This document shows, piece by piece, positions 37,563 through 45,346 of a DNA stretch of 64,000 bases. The first letter of the stretch is position 1. The number at the start of each line of letters is the position of its first letter. This stretch comes from JAHBVH01 sp034432375 (GTDB lineage: Bacteria > Chloroflexota > Anaerolineae > Caldilineales > Caldilineaceae). The notes beneath the pieces are model-generated. The model had not been told where the DNA came from and did no database searches. It saw nothing but the letters and a program-made list of their open reading frames with translations. The stretch covers positions 33,508-97,507 of the forward strand of contig DAOUCA010000070.1 of the NCBI GenBank assembly GCA_034432375.1, given 5' to 3'. The position numbers and the translations under genes are program-made.

Positions 37563-38585
37563 ATGAAAACAATTGTTCTCGATACCCCTGGCCAATTTAC
37601 CCTCACCCACACAGCAGCACCGACCACCGCCGGCCCCGGCGAAGCGCTCGTACGCGTCCGCCGTGTCGGCATCTGCGGCACCGATCTGCACGCCTTTCGT
37701 GGGCGCCAGCCCTTTTTTAGCTACCCGCGCATCCTGGGCCACGAGTTGGGCGTGGAAGTGATGGCGTTGGGTAGCAGTGAGCAGCCGCACAGCCTGGCGG
37801 TCGGCGACATCTGCGCCGTCGAGCCTTATCTCAACTGTGGCGTCTGTAGTGCCTGTCGCCGTGGCAAGACGAACTGTTGCACGAAGCTGCAGGTGCTTGG
37901 CGTCCATACCGACGGTGGCATGCGTGAGACTATCACGGTGCCGATCAACAAGCTACACAAGGCCGAAGGCGCGACGGTTGAACAGTTGGCGGTGGTCGAG
38001 ATGCTCTGCATCGGTGCCCATGCCGTGCGACGTGCGCAATTGACACCGGGCGAGCAGGTGCTCGTGATTGGCTCCGGGCCGATTGGCCTGTCGACAATCG
38101 CCTTTGCGCAATTGGCTGGGGCGGAAGTCAGTGTGCTGGAGATGAACGACCGGCGCGTCGAGTTCTGCCAACGCCACCTGGGTGTCAACAATTTTGTGAA
38201 GCCGGGCGATGATGTGCCCCAACAGTTGGAACGGCTGAGCGGCGACCTGCCAACCACGGTTTTTGATGCCACCGGCAATGTCAATTCGATGACGCAGGCG
38301 TTTCACTATCCCGCGCATGGCGGGAAACTGGTCTTTGTGGGGTTGGTACAAGATGAGATTACCTTCAATGATCCCTACTTCCACAGCCACGAGTTGACCC
38401 TCTTTGCGACCCGCAACGCAACTTCGGCTGATTTCGCCTATGTGGTCGAGGCACTCAACGGGGGCAAGATTAATCTCAATCCGTGGTTGACCCACAGCGC
38501 CACTCCAGAAGAGCTAATCGAGTGCTTCCCGACTTGGCTCGATCCAGCAACTGGCGTCGTTAAAGCAATGCTAACCTTTGACTAA
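37563..38585 (+). CDS. zinc-dependent medium-chain alcohol/polyol dehydrogenase
   Basis: About 340 residues, the usual MDR length. GICGTDLHAF carries the catalytic-zinc cysteine and GHE follows in the PRILGHELGVEV strand; the structural-zinc lobe is complete (CGVCSACRRGKTNCC, four cysteines). The NAD(P) fold opens with VLVIGSGPIGLSTIAFA. The overall look is of L-threonine/sorbitol/galactitol-type dehydrogenases, so a sugar alcohol or sugar-derived substrate is likely but not fixed. I prefer the ATG at 37563 (MKTIVLDTPGQF) over 37536, which adds nine lysine-rich residues and has no ribosome site. Confidence 0.88.
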   Translation: MKTIVLDTPGQFTLTHTAAPTTAGPGEALVRVRRVGICGTDLHAFRGRQPFFSYPRILGHELGVEVMALGSSEQPHSLAVGDICAVEPYLNCGVCSACRRGKTNCCTKLQVLGVHTDGGMRETITVPINKLHKAEGATVEQLAVVEMLCIGAHAVRRAQLTPGEQVLVIGSGPIGLSTIAFAQLAGAEVSVLEMNDRRVEFCQRHLGVNNFVKPGDDVPQQLERLSGDLPTTVFDATGNVNSMTQAFHYPAHGGKLVFVGLVQDEITFNDPYFHSHELTLFATRNATSADFAYVVEALNGGKINLNPWLTHSATPEELIECFPTWLDPATGVVKAMLTFD

Positions 38586-38646
38586 AGCTGATCCATGCCC
38601 TTGGTTAGTAACCGAAAATTGCAACAACCAGAACAAAATTTGCTTG

Positions 38647-38717
38647 GTGGACACGGATTGATAGAAACACGGATGAATTGTTCTGAAAGATCCCTCTTTT
38701 CAACAATCCGTGTCCAC
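38647..38717. repeat. inverted repeat with 14-bp arms
   Basis: GTGGACACGGATTG and its exact reverse complement, 43 bases apart, after the dehydrogenase gene. Confidence 0.85.
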
Positions 38718-38765
38718 AAAAAGTTCTTGGGTTGAGGCACGCATCGTTGGATAGTTACCGATTGT

Positions 38766-38816
38766 TTTGAAAACGGCAGAGCATCCAATCCTTGGAAGGA
38801 ATGAGCCGTTTTCAAA
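38766..38816. repeat. inverted repeat with 12-bp arms before the nuclease-like gene
   Basis: TTTGAAAACGGC and its exact reverse complement 27 bases apart, ending 24 bases before the ribosome site of the next gene. It could be an operator or leader hairpin. Confidence 0.75.
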
Positions 38817-38851
38817 GTGAACCCACTTTCAACAGAGATGGGAGGTTTGCG

Positions 38852-40429
38852 GTGAGTGAATGGTTGAGTCTGAACGAGGTTATTGTCACCACGGTAGTGG
38901 GGGTACTTTGTCTGCTGCTTGGGATTGGGATAGGCGGCTGGCGCAGCGTCGTACGTCGCCAAAAGTTGAGCAACGCCTATGAAGCGAAGATCCAACCACT
39001 CCAGCAGACATTGGCAGAGATGCGCCGCCACGCGGAGAGCACGCAACAGACATTGGCAACGGCGGATAAGCGGGTAGCAGATCAGGCGAAGGAGCTGGTG
39101 GCCAAGGAAGAGCGATTGCGTGTGGCAAACGAAGAGCTGAATCAGGCCATCGATGCCCAAACACAGCTCGCACAGCGTACTGAAGAGCTACATACCGTCG
39201 GCGAAACGCTACAGCGTGTGGAAGAGCAACGCCACCAGCTACAAACCGAGGTCCAGAAATTAGAAAGCGCGCTGAAGACAAAAGCAGCAACCCTAGACCA
39301 AACGGTGCAGGAAGCGACAGCATTCCGCGCCCAGATCAAAGCGTTAACCGTTGAACTTTCTCAGCAGCGTGACCAATTGACCACCGTCCAGGCAGCGCAC
39401 GACCATGAGGTAGGGCGGCGGCAGCGGATCACGAATGATATTGCCAGCCTATACGACTATCTGCAAGAGGGCATGAATAGCTCCCCACCGGCAATTCTCG
39501 CTGATCTTCGTCCCAACACTGAATTGAGTCAAAACAATGGTCAGCCGCAAACGGAGGCAGCGCCGTGGCAAGCACCGTTGGAGGGGATACTGCCACTTGT
39601 GCCGACACCAACTTTTGCTAGAGATGGCATAGTCAATCCCGCGGCTACCGTTCGGGGTGCAGTGCCAGAAATCAACAATAGCGAGCAGCCCAGCAACAAG
39701 TTGGAACAATTTTTGGTTGCGCGCGGCATCACGATTAAACATATCCCCAGCGAAGTGGACTCTGATCCCATTTTAAATAGCTTGGCCAGCTATCTGGGCA
39801 CCCACTACGAAACAGTCAAGCCCTTCTATCTGCAGATCAAACGGAATATGCAATTGGGCGACGACTTTACGATCAGCCTCAAAGACGAACCGTCAGACGC
39901 AATTAGCCGGATCTGCCAATTTGGCAAAAAACTCCACGACATGGCATTTTTGGAGCAATACCACTACCAGCGCTCCCCCCATTATCTGCTGAGGGCAAAG
40001 ACAACGCGCCTACCCACTGCACAAAATTTCTTTTCGGGTCAGTGGTTAGAACGCTATATCGTGCAGCAGGTACAGGCAGCAGTCAATGCCATTCGCGCCC
40101 AGATCGACCAGACCGTTGACTTTGACTACATCAGCAACCCACAGATTATTCTGCCCGGCGGGCAAGAGGGAGAGTTGGATCTGCTCTTCCATGTCAACGA
40201 GACAATGTATTGGATTGAAACCAAGAGTGGCGACTATCAGCAACATATCAGTAAGTATTCGTCCATCGCCAGGACGTTGAACCTTGATCCACAACATGCG
40301 TTGATGGTGCTCACCGATATTCCTGCCAGCCGGTCGACCGAATTGACAACACTTTTTCGGATGGGTGTCTGTTCCCTCAGTGAGTTTAGTGATGGGTTGA
40401 TGGCAACGCTGCGCAAAGATTTACTGTAA
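38852..40429 (+). CDS. membrane-anchored coiled-coil protein with PD-(D/E)XK nuclease-like domain
   Basis: Start GTG at 38852 with GGGAGG 6 bases upstream; the frame extends 20 codons further but without a ribosome site. 525 residues. One membrane span lies at about 10-30, a long coiled coil at about 35-185 (repeated Gln/Glu/Ala-rich heptads), a disordered linker to about 280, then a C-terminal domain. The latter has GQWLERYIV (E400), GGQEGELDLLF (D443) and MYWIETKSGD (E456, K458): the E...D...ExK pattern of PD-(D/E)XK nucleases, closest in feel to the nuclease part of Card1/Can2-type proteins, but no CARF domain is seen. Topology puts the nuclease in the cytoplasm. A defence effector or DNA-maintenance role is possible; I do not recognise the full protein. 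Confidence 0.72.
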   Translation: MSEWLSLNEVIVTTVVGVLCLLLGIGIGGWRSVVRRQKLSNAYEAKIQPLQQTLAEMRRHAESTQQTLATADKRVADQAKELVAKEERLRVANEELNQAIDAQTQLAQRTEELHTVGETLQRVEEQRHQLQTEVQKLESALKTKAATLDQTVQEATAFRAQIKALTVELSQQRDQLTTVQAAHDHEVGRRQRITNDIASLYDYLQEGMNSSPPAILADLRPNTELSQNNGQPQTEAAPWQAPLEGILPLVPTPTFARDGIVNPAATVRGAVPEINNSEQPSNKLEQFLVARGITIKHIPSEVDSDPILNSLASYLGTHYETVKPFYLQIKRNMQLGDDFTISLKDEPSDAISRICQFGKKLHDMAFLEQYHYQRSPHYLLRAKTTRLPTAQNFFSGQWLERYIVQQVQAAVNAIRAQIDQTVDFDYISNPQIILPGGQEGELDLLFHVNETMYWIETKSGDYQQHISKYSSIARTLNLDPQHALMVLTDIPASRSTELTTLFRMGVCSLSEFSDGLMATLRKDLL

Positions 40430-40478
40430 CCCACCCCAAGGGTATCGATCGGGGTTTTGGCCGGGGTTATGGCCCAGG

Positions 40479-41492
40479 TTATGGCCGGGGCGCAGTGGAA
40501 GCACGCAGCACCAATTCGACCGCGAGAATGGTCGTCTGTGGTGTAAGTTCGCTATCGCGGCGAATCATGGTTAATATCGTATTCGCCGCTAACGTGCCCA
40601 ATTCCGCTTTGGGATGGCGAACAGTGGTAAGCGGTGGGAAAGTGTAGGCGGCGCTAGCAATATCATCATAGCCGACGACAGAAATATCCTCCGGCACAGA
40701 AAGACCAGCGCAGTGGATCGCATGTATTGCGCCGATTGCCATCACATCATTGTGGGTAAAAACAGCCGTCGGAGGGTCGGATAGGGCCAATAACCGGCTC
40801 ATGGCGGCTGCGCCAGCCGCGTGCCCGGTTAAAGATTCAACCACAAGATCGGGGTCAAATGCAATCCCAGCGTGTGCCAGGGCTTGACAATAGCCGGTAA
40901 AGCGTTCTGTGCTCAGTGTGCTGGTTGGCGGTCGCTTGATCAACCCGATGCGACGATGGCCCAACTCGATCAGATGTGCGGTGCCCAAGTGCCCCCCTTC
41001 CAGATCGGCACTGGCAATACAATGAGTCCCCGGCAGATCGTGCTCCAATACGACCGTGGGTATATATGCCTGCTGCAAGGGTGCGATAAGCGCAAGCGGA
41101 TCATGATGGGGCATAATGACCACGCCGTCCACCCCTTTGGCGCGCAACATAGTCACAAACTTCTCTTCACGCGCCGGTTGATTCCCACTATTACAGAGCA
41201 ACACCAAAAAACCAGCTGCGCTACAGATATGCTCTACTTCTTGAGCGATCTCGGCGTAGACCGGATTAGTTGCGTTAGGAATGATCAGACCGATAGTCGA
41301 ACTCTGTTGCAAGCGTAAACTACGCGCGACTTCATTGGGATAGTAGCCAAGTTCGGCAATTGCACTTTCCACGCGCAGCCGCGCCTCTGCGGAAACCGGA
41401 CGCGGGCCATTGTTGAGCACATAAGAGACGGTCGCCACAGAGACACCAGCATGTTCAGCTACATCTTTATAGGTAATTCGTTTGAAGCTCAT
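40479..41492 (-). CDS. LacI-family transcriptional regulator
   Basis: 337 residues, full length. The N-terminal helix-turn-helix ITYKDVAEHAGVSVATVSYVLN with hinge EVARSLRLQ is standard, followed by a periplasmic-binding-type effector domain (TIGLIIPNATNPVYAEI, AVFTHNDVMAIGAI, ISVVGYDDI). Such proteins usually repress sugar-use genes. The gene converges on the nuclease-like gene and diverges from the ABA4-like operon; a LacI-type dyad sits 15-32 bases before its own ATG, suggesting autoregulation. No sugar-use operon is adjacent, so its targets lie elsewhere or may include the dehydrogenase (inference). Confidence 0.93.
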   Translation of the reverse strand: MSFKRITYKDVAEHAGVSVATVSYVLNNGPRPVSAEARLRVESAIAELGYYPNEVARSLRLQQSSTIGLIIPNATNPVYAEIAQEVEHICSAAGFLVLLCNSGNQPAREEKFVTMLRAKGVDGVVIMPHHDPLALIAPLQQAYIPTVVLEHDLPGTHCIASADLEGGHLGTAHLIELGHRRIGLIKRPPTSTLSTERFTGYCQALAHAGIAFDPDLVVESLTGHAAGAAAMSRLLALSDPPTAVFTHNDVMAIGAIHAIHCAGLSVPEDISVVGYDDIASAAYTFPPLTTVRHPKAELGTLAANTILTMIRRDSELTPQTTILAVELVLRASTAPRP

Positions 41493-41506
41493 GATTTCCC
41501 GTTACA

Positions 41507-41524
41507 ACACAATAGCGATTGTGT
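41507..41524. promoter_or_regulatory. candidate LacI-type operator
   Basis: ACACAATAGCGATTGTGT is a dyad with perfect 7-base arms and a 4-base centre, placed just upstream of the lacI-type gene start. The size and AT-rich arms with a central CG suit the family. Confidence 0.5.
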
Positions 41525-41645
41525 AAAATAGCTTTTAAATTTTTATTGTAACCGTAAACAGGAATTGTACCCCAGGAGTAGAAATTTGCACAGAAACTTT
41601 ATGACACTGGTGGCCTGTCTTACGAAATTCCTTACGAACAGCTGG

Positions 41646-41742
41646 AATCTGTCATTCCTGCGCAGGCCGGAATCCATTCTTGCTGAGTGGACCCCTGCTT
41701 GAGTTTACCCTCACGGAGGTGGGGCAGGAGTGACATAATCAC
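41646..41742. repeat. palindromic repeat (family D)
   Basis: CTGTCATTCCTGCGCAGG and GGACCCCTGCTTGAG / GGGGCAGGAGTGACAT form imperfect nested arms. The same type is found intact inside the third CTAG-bounded element at 45242-45302. Confidence 0.65.
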
Positions 41743-41790
41743 TTTGTAAGGTAGACAAACAGTATCACTTTATCAAGGGGTAATATTCCA

Positions 41791-41876
41791 CTATAGACAA
41801 AATTTTTATATTCATACAGTTTCTCTCGGGTAAAAGTCTGCATAAACGGTATGACTTTTATATGATTCGTCTATAG
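41791..41876. repeat. palindromic element (family B), copy 1
   Basis: Ends CTATAGAC and GTCTATAG, inner arms TTCATACAG and GGTATGACTT, with the shared centre TTCTCTCGGGTAAAAG. Copy 2 is at 55610-55692. It lies between the lacI-type gene and the promoter of the ABA4-like operon. Confidence 0.8.
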
Positions 41877-41917
41877 TAGCTCCCTACCTGAATAATTGCG
41901 TATTTTTTAGAAAGGGG

Positions 41918-41946
41918 TTGACAAATATCCGAATGGCTGATAAAAT
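41918..41946 (+). promoter_or_regulatory. near-consensus sigma-70 promoter of the ABA4-like operon
   Basis: TTGACA, a 17-base spacer, then TAAAAT. Transcription would start near 41953, inside the first dyad. Confidence 0.75.
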
Positions 41947-41961
41947 CCGAATTGAATTCGG
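41947..41961. promoter_or_regulatory. palindromic operator candidate 1
   Basis: CCGAATTGAATTCGG, perfect 7-base arms, immediately after the -10 box and covering the expected start point. The half-site matches that of the dyad 60 bases downstream. Confidence 0.6.
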
Positions 41962-42001
41962 AAAAGAAAAGTGATTATATGGGTGGCAGATATTTTTTTA
42001 G

Positions 42002-42028
42002 TATTTACCGAACAATCTTCGGTAAATA
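42002..42028. promoter_or_regulatory. palindromic operator candidate 2
   Basis: TATTTACCGAA, five bases, TTCGGTAAATA: perfect 11-base arms sharing the CCGAA half-site with candidate 1. It lies in the 5' leader, 46 bases before the ATG at 42074. Confidence 0.6.
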
Positions 42029-42073
42029 TACATAATTCAGATTTAAACAATGAGAAAGCGAGTATAGCCTACA

Positions 42074-42523
42074 ATGGAGACCCTCTTTGCCTTGAGCAAT
42101 TTGCTCACGCTCCCTTTTTGGTTGCTGATGATCCTTTTCCCCTTCTGGCAATGGAGCGAACGAATCATGCGCTCACTCTGGACGGTCGTACCGGCCGCGC
42201 TACTCTATGCGCTGCTGGTGCTACCGAACATGCCATCACTGCTAGCTGATCTGGCCAATCCAGAGCTCACCACCATTGCAACATTGTTGGGCACCCCGGC
42301 TGGTGCAACGATTGGCTGGATCCATTTTCTGGCCTTTGATCTCTTTGTTGGTCGCTGGGCCTATCTGGATAGCCGGGAACGGGGGATCCATCCGGTGCTG
42401 ACTTCCGTTACGCTCTTTTTCATTCTAATGTTCGGGCCCCTGGGCTTGATCCTTTACTTGCTCGTGCGCCTCTTTACTGGGCGAAACGTTGTACCTGCAA
42501 CAGCACCAAAGGCCCTATCGTAA
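42074..42523 (+). CDS. ABA4-like membrane protein (DUF4281)
   Basis: 149 residues with four hydrophobic spans. FALSNLLTLPFWLLMILFP at the start, GATIGWIHFLAFDLFVGRWAYLDSRERG in the middle (conserved His and Asp) and FGPLGLILYLLVR near the end are the DUF4281/ABA4 landmarks. In plants ABA4 is required for neoxanthin formation; bacterial relatives have no settled role and no carotenoid gene is present here. The gene is driven by the strong promoter at 41918 and followed by a second membrane protein. The ATG is favoured over the frame at 41971, which has no family resemblance. Confidence 0.82.
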   Translation: METLFALSNLLTLPFWLLMILFPFWQWSERIMRSLWTVVPAALLYALLVLPNMPSLLADLANPELTTIATLLGTPAGATIGWIHFLAFDLFVGRWAYLDSRERGIHPVLTSVTLFFILMFGPLGLILYLLVRLFTGRNVVPATAPKALS

Positions 42524-42524
42524 C

Positions 42525-42602
42525 GGGTGCGTACCACATTGGGGAGATTACACCAGACGATTAACGTAGTCCTCTCTGTAGCCTCCCAAATGGGACGCAC
42601 CC
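42525..42602. repeat. inverted repeat after the ABA4-like gene
   Basis: GGGTGCGTACCACATTGGGG on the left and CTCCCAAATGGGACGCACCC on the right pair with few mismatches; it starts one base after the stop codon. Confidence 0.75.
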
Positions 42603-42662
42603 TACCGTAACAACTATATCGCTAGTGCTGCACCAAATTTGTATCGTTAAAGGAAAGTCAAA

Positions 42663-43625
42663 ATGAACACACTACTGAACTTAGTCCGCAAAGCCTGGCA
42701 CTTCAACCGGCTGATCACCCTAGCGGGCCTACTTCACATCATCCTGGTCCCCCTACTCTTGATCGGCATGGTGCTCGATCCCAAAGTGATCACTGGCGCA
42801 AACGCCTGGATTAAACCACTGAAGTTTGCTATCTCTGTTCCCTTTTATTCCTTTACGGTGACCTGGCTGCTGACCTACATCCAAGGTCGGCGCAGACTTG
42901 TGCAAGCCATTGCCAATCTCACGGGTGCCGTTGTTCTCGTCGAAACGTTCTTGATTGTACTGCAAGTGCTGCGCAATACAACCAGCCACTTCAATTTTAG
43001 TACGCCATTTGATGGCGCGGTCTTTTCCACGATGGCACTGGCGATTACGCTTCTAGCCGTCGTAAATCTCGTGACCGTGGTATTACTCAGCTTCCAACCA
43101 CTAAATAGCCATCTGCTTGCTACGGCCATCCGCTTTGGTGCGCTGATCTCCTTTATCGGCATGCTCGTTGCCTACCTGATGACCGCTGGCCCAACTCCTA
43201 GCCAACTGGCAGCCTTACAAGCTGGCGAGAAGTTAAGCTATGTAGGCGCACACAGCGTTGGTGTCGAGGATGGCGGCCCAGGGTTGCCGCTGGTCGGCTG
43301 GAGCACGGTGGGCGGCGACTTACGTGTACCGCACTTTTTAGGGCTACATGGTTTGCAACTCCTGCCACTCCTGGGTTTCCTGCTTACCCGCCACGCAGCG
43401 CGCCGGCGTTACAGCGCAGGGCAACGCATGAGCTTTATTTGGATCGCAGGGCTTGGATACATCAGTTGGATTGGGCTCTTGACATGGCAGGCGCTGCGCG
43501 GACAATCAATCGTGGCCATGGATCTACAGACAGGGCTGGCCTATCTCCTGTTGATTGGCATCGTTGCCATAGCTCTCGGGCTGACAACCTTGGCGCATCG
43601 AGCACCGGATACCGTAACGGCCTAA
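42663..43625 (+). CDS. polytopic membrane protein of unknown function
   Basis: 320 residues with about eight hydrophobic spans and no cleavable signal. Polar residues concentrate in WIKPLKFAISVPFYSFTVTWLL, RNTTSHFNFSTPFDGAVF and VPHFLGLHGLQLLPLLGFLL, where conserved-looking histidines and a lone Asp sit at membrane edges, suggesting metal or quinone/haem contact (inference). I do not recognise the family. It follows the ABA4-like gene on the same strand and is likely in the same transcript, so the two may act together. AAAGGAAAG lies 6-8 bases before the ATG. Confidence 0.75.
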   Translation: MNTLLNLVRKAWHFNRLITLAGLLHIILVPLLLIGMVLDPKVITGANAWIKPLKFAISVPFYSFTVTWLLTYIQGRRRLVQAIANLTGAVVLVETFLIVLQVLRNTTSHFNFSTPFDGAVFSTMALAITLLAVVNLVTVVLLSFQPLNSHLLATAIRFGALISFIGMLVAYLMTAGPTPSQLAALQAGEKLSYVGAHSVGVEDGGPGLPLVGWSTVGGDLRVPHFLGLHGLQLLPLLGFLLTRHAARRRYSAGQRMSFIWIAGLGYISWIGLLTWQALRGQSIVAMDLQTGLAYLLLIGIVAIALGLTTLAHRAPDTVTA

Positions 43626-43681
43626 CGATGGTGGCGCGCCCCAAGATTGCGTAAAACCCTGGAGAGCGCCATCTGTTCTTC

Positions 43682-44620
43682 CTACCACGGCAGGGGATCG
43701 GACGCGATCTCCTCTTGCCACAATGCGTAGAGCGCATGGACCACATCTTCCGGCAGTTGCCGATTGGCTGCGGCAATATTGTCCAATGCTTGCTCTACAC
43801 TTTTTGCGCCTGGAATCACCGTTGAAACAGCCGATTGGGCCAGACAAAATTGCAGCGCCGAATGGGCCAGCGGTTGATCCGACGGTACGATCTGCGCGAA
43901 CTTTTCGACCAACTGGGTGCGCCGATCTAATACTTCCGGTGACCAGCGGTCGCGTACATCGTCAAAGCGGTGCTGCCCGCGGTAGCGCCCGGAAAGCCAA
44001 CCAGAATCGAGTGGAACTTTGACGATCAGCCCGATCCCTTTGGCCTGGGCCGTGGCAAAGGCGGGCAACATCTCCTGATAGAGCGCATTGAAATAGACCT
44101 CGAAGGCGTGACTCTGCGTCGTCGCCATCACCAGTTCCATCTCCTCCGCCCAATCAAGGGAGACGCCATATTCACGGATCAGTCCCGCCTGTTTCAGCCG
44201 TTCCAGTTCATCGTACTGGTCAGCCACCCGGCCATCCATCAGCTCACGCGCTGGATTGTGGAGCAATAGGATGTCGACATAGTCGGTTTGCAGGCGCTGC
44301 AGACTGGTTTCGAGGGTCGGGCGGATCGCCGCGGCGGAAAAGTCTTTGCCATGCTCAACGCTATAACCGGCTTTGGTGCAGATCACAATCTCATCGCGCT
44401 TTGCCGCTTTGAGCCCCTTGCCTAAAATCGTCTCGCTGACACCACCCCCATAGCCAGGCGCGGTATCAAAGAAATTGCAGCCCGCGTCCAACGACTTGTG
44501 GACGATCGCCTCTGCCTCTTTTGTATCATGCAAGCCCCAATCAGGGTTGGCCAGCTGCCACGCCCCCAAACCAATTTCGGACACTTCAATCCCGGTTGCG
44601 CCAAAAGGTCGCAATTTCAT
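43682..44620 (-). CDS. aldo/keto reductase
   Basis: 312 residues with the AKR barrel: FGATGIEVSEIGLGAWQLA, FFDTAPGYGGGVSE (catalytic Asp and Tyr), VICTKAGYS (catalytic Lys), DYVDILLLHNPARE (catalytic His) and ALQFCLAQSAVSTVIPGAKSVEQ for NADPH binding. It is an L-fucose/galactose-dehydrogenase-like or YghZ-like AKR; the substrate is not evident. The gene converges on the membrane-protein operon and is separated from it by 56 bases. Cytoplasmic. Confidence 0.92.
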   Translation of the reverse strand: MKLRPFGATGIEVSEIGLGAWQLANPDWGLHDTKEAEAIVHKSLDAGCNFFDTAPGYGGGVSETILGKGLKAAKRDEIVICTKAGYSVEHGKDFSAAAIRPTLETSLQRLQTDYVDILLLHNPARELMDGRVADQYDELERLKQAGLIREYGVSLDWAEEMELVMATTQSHAFEVYFNALYQEMLPAFATAQAKGIGLIVKVPLDSGWLSGRYRGQHRFDDVRDRWSPEVLDRRTQLVEKFAQIVPSDQPLAHSALQFCLAQSAVSTVIPGAKSVEQALDNIAAANRQLPEDVVHALYALWQEEIASDPLPW

Positions 44621-44686
44621 AAAAGACTCCTATTCTCATTTGAATCGTCTCAATATGGCCAAGTTACTGCTGACAAATTCCCAATG

Positions 44687-44737
44687 GAGCGAACCCGAAG
44701 CGGCTCTGGCTTCGGCAAGCTCAGCCGTCGCCTCTCG
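44687..44737. repeat. REP-like palindrome (family A)
   Basis: Core GGCTTCGGCAAGCTCAGCC, preceded by GCGAACCCGAAGCGG. It lies upstream of the aldo/keto reductase gene. Confidence 0.7.
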
Positions 44738-44926
44738 AATTCGCCAACAGTATCGGACAAAAGAGACAGCAAACTTGTGATCACGTATCGCCTCTAGCAT
44801 ACCTACTTTTTGGCTCTATTGGTATAGCCACCTACGGCCAATAGTCATATATCCAATTTGTCAGATCGGAGAGTTGATACTATGCTAAGGCAGATTAAAT
44901 TTGTCAGTCAATCAGATGCAAACCGC

Positions 44927-45044
44927 CTAGTACATTGTCAGAAAAACTTTGACAGTTTAGGAACGCCCCTTCGTAGGTCACGCTTGCAGCGTGACCTATA
45001 ATTGCATGCCTGTAACGAGCATAACTTACCTGACGGTGTACTAG
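44927..45044. mobile_element. CTAG-bounded palindromic element 1 (MITE-like)
   Basis: 118 bases. Left end CTAGTACATTGTCAG, right end (reverse complement) CTAGTACACCGTCAG. The inner palindrome is GTAGGTCACGC/GCGTGACCTA. It shares its right CTAG with element 2. Confidence 0.7.
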
Positions 45045-45210
45045 TACAGTGTAAACGAAGTTTTGATGGTTTAGATTCACCCCCTCCCAACCTCCCCCAG
45101 TTTGGGGGAGGAGCCGTGATCACCGGTGGTGGCGTGACAGTTCTCTCCCCAAGCTGGGGAGGGATAGGGAGGGGTTTTAAATTAGCATAACTTGCATGAC
45201 ACTGCACTAG
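45041..45210. mobile_element. CTAG-bounded palindromic element 2 (MITE-like)
   Basis: 170 bases. Left end CTAGTACAGTGTAAACGAAG, right end (reverse complement) CTAGTGCAGTGTCATGCAAG. Inside are C-rich/G-rich hairpins (CTCCCCCAG/TTGGGGGAG, CTCCCCAAGCTGGGGAG) of family C. Confidence 0.72.
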
Positions 45211-45332
45211 TGCAGTGTCAACAAAGTTTTGATAAGTAATGTGTCATTCCTGCGTAGGCAGGAATCCATCTGTATAGACCCCTGCCTGCGCAGGGGTGAC
45301 AACCCATCAAAACTTACTTGACACTGCACTAG
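45207..45332. mobile_element. CTAG-bounded palindromic element 3 (MITE-like)
   Basis: 126 bases. Left end CTAGTGCAGTGTCAACAAAG, right end (reverse complement) CTAGTGCAGTGTCAAGTAAG, with pairing carried on through TTTTGAT. Inside is the family-D palindrome (CATTCCTGCGTAGGCAGG, CCCTGCCTGCGCAGGGG). Its right end is 15 bases before the MocR start. Confidence 0.75.
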
Positions 45333-45346
45333 GTACAAAGGGGCCC

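Noticed and set aside
38852..40429. CARF-type CRISPR accessory nuclease
   Set aside because: The nuclease-like part is reminiscent of Card1, but the N-terminal half is membrane span and coiled coil, not a CARF domain.
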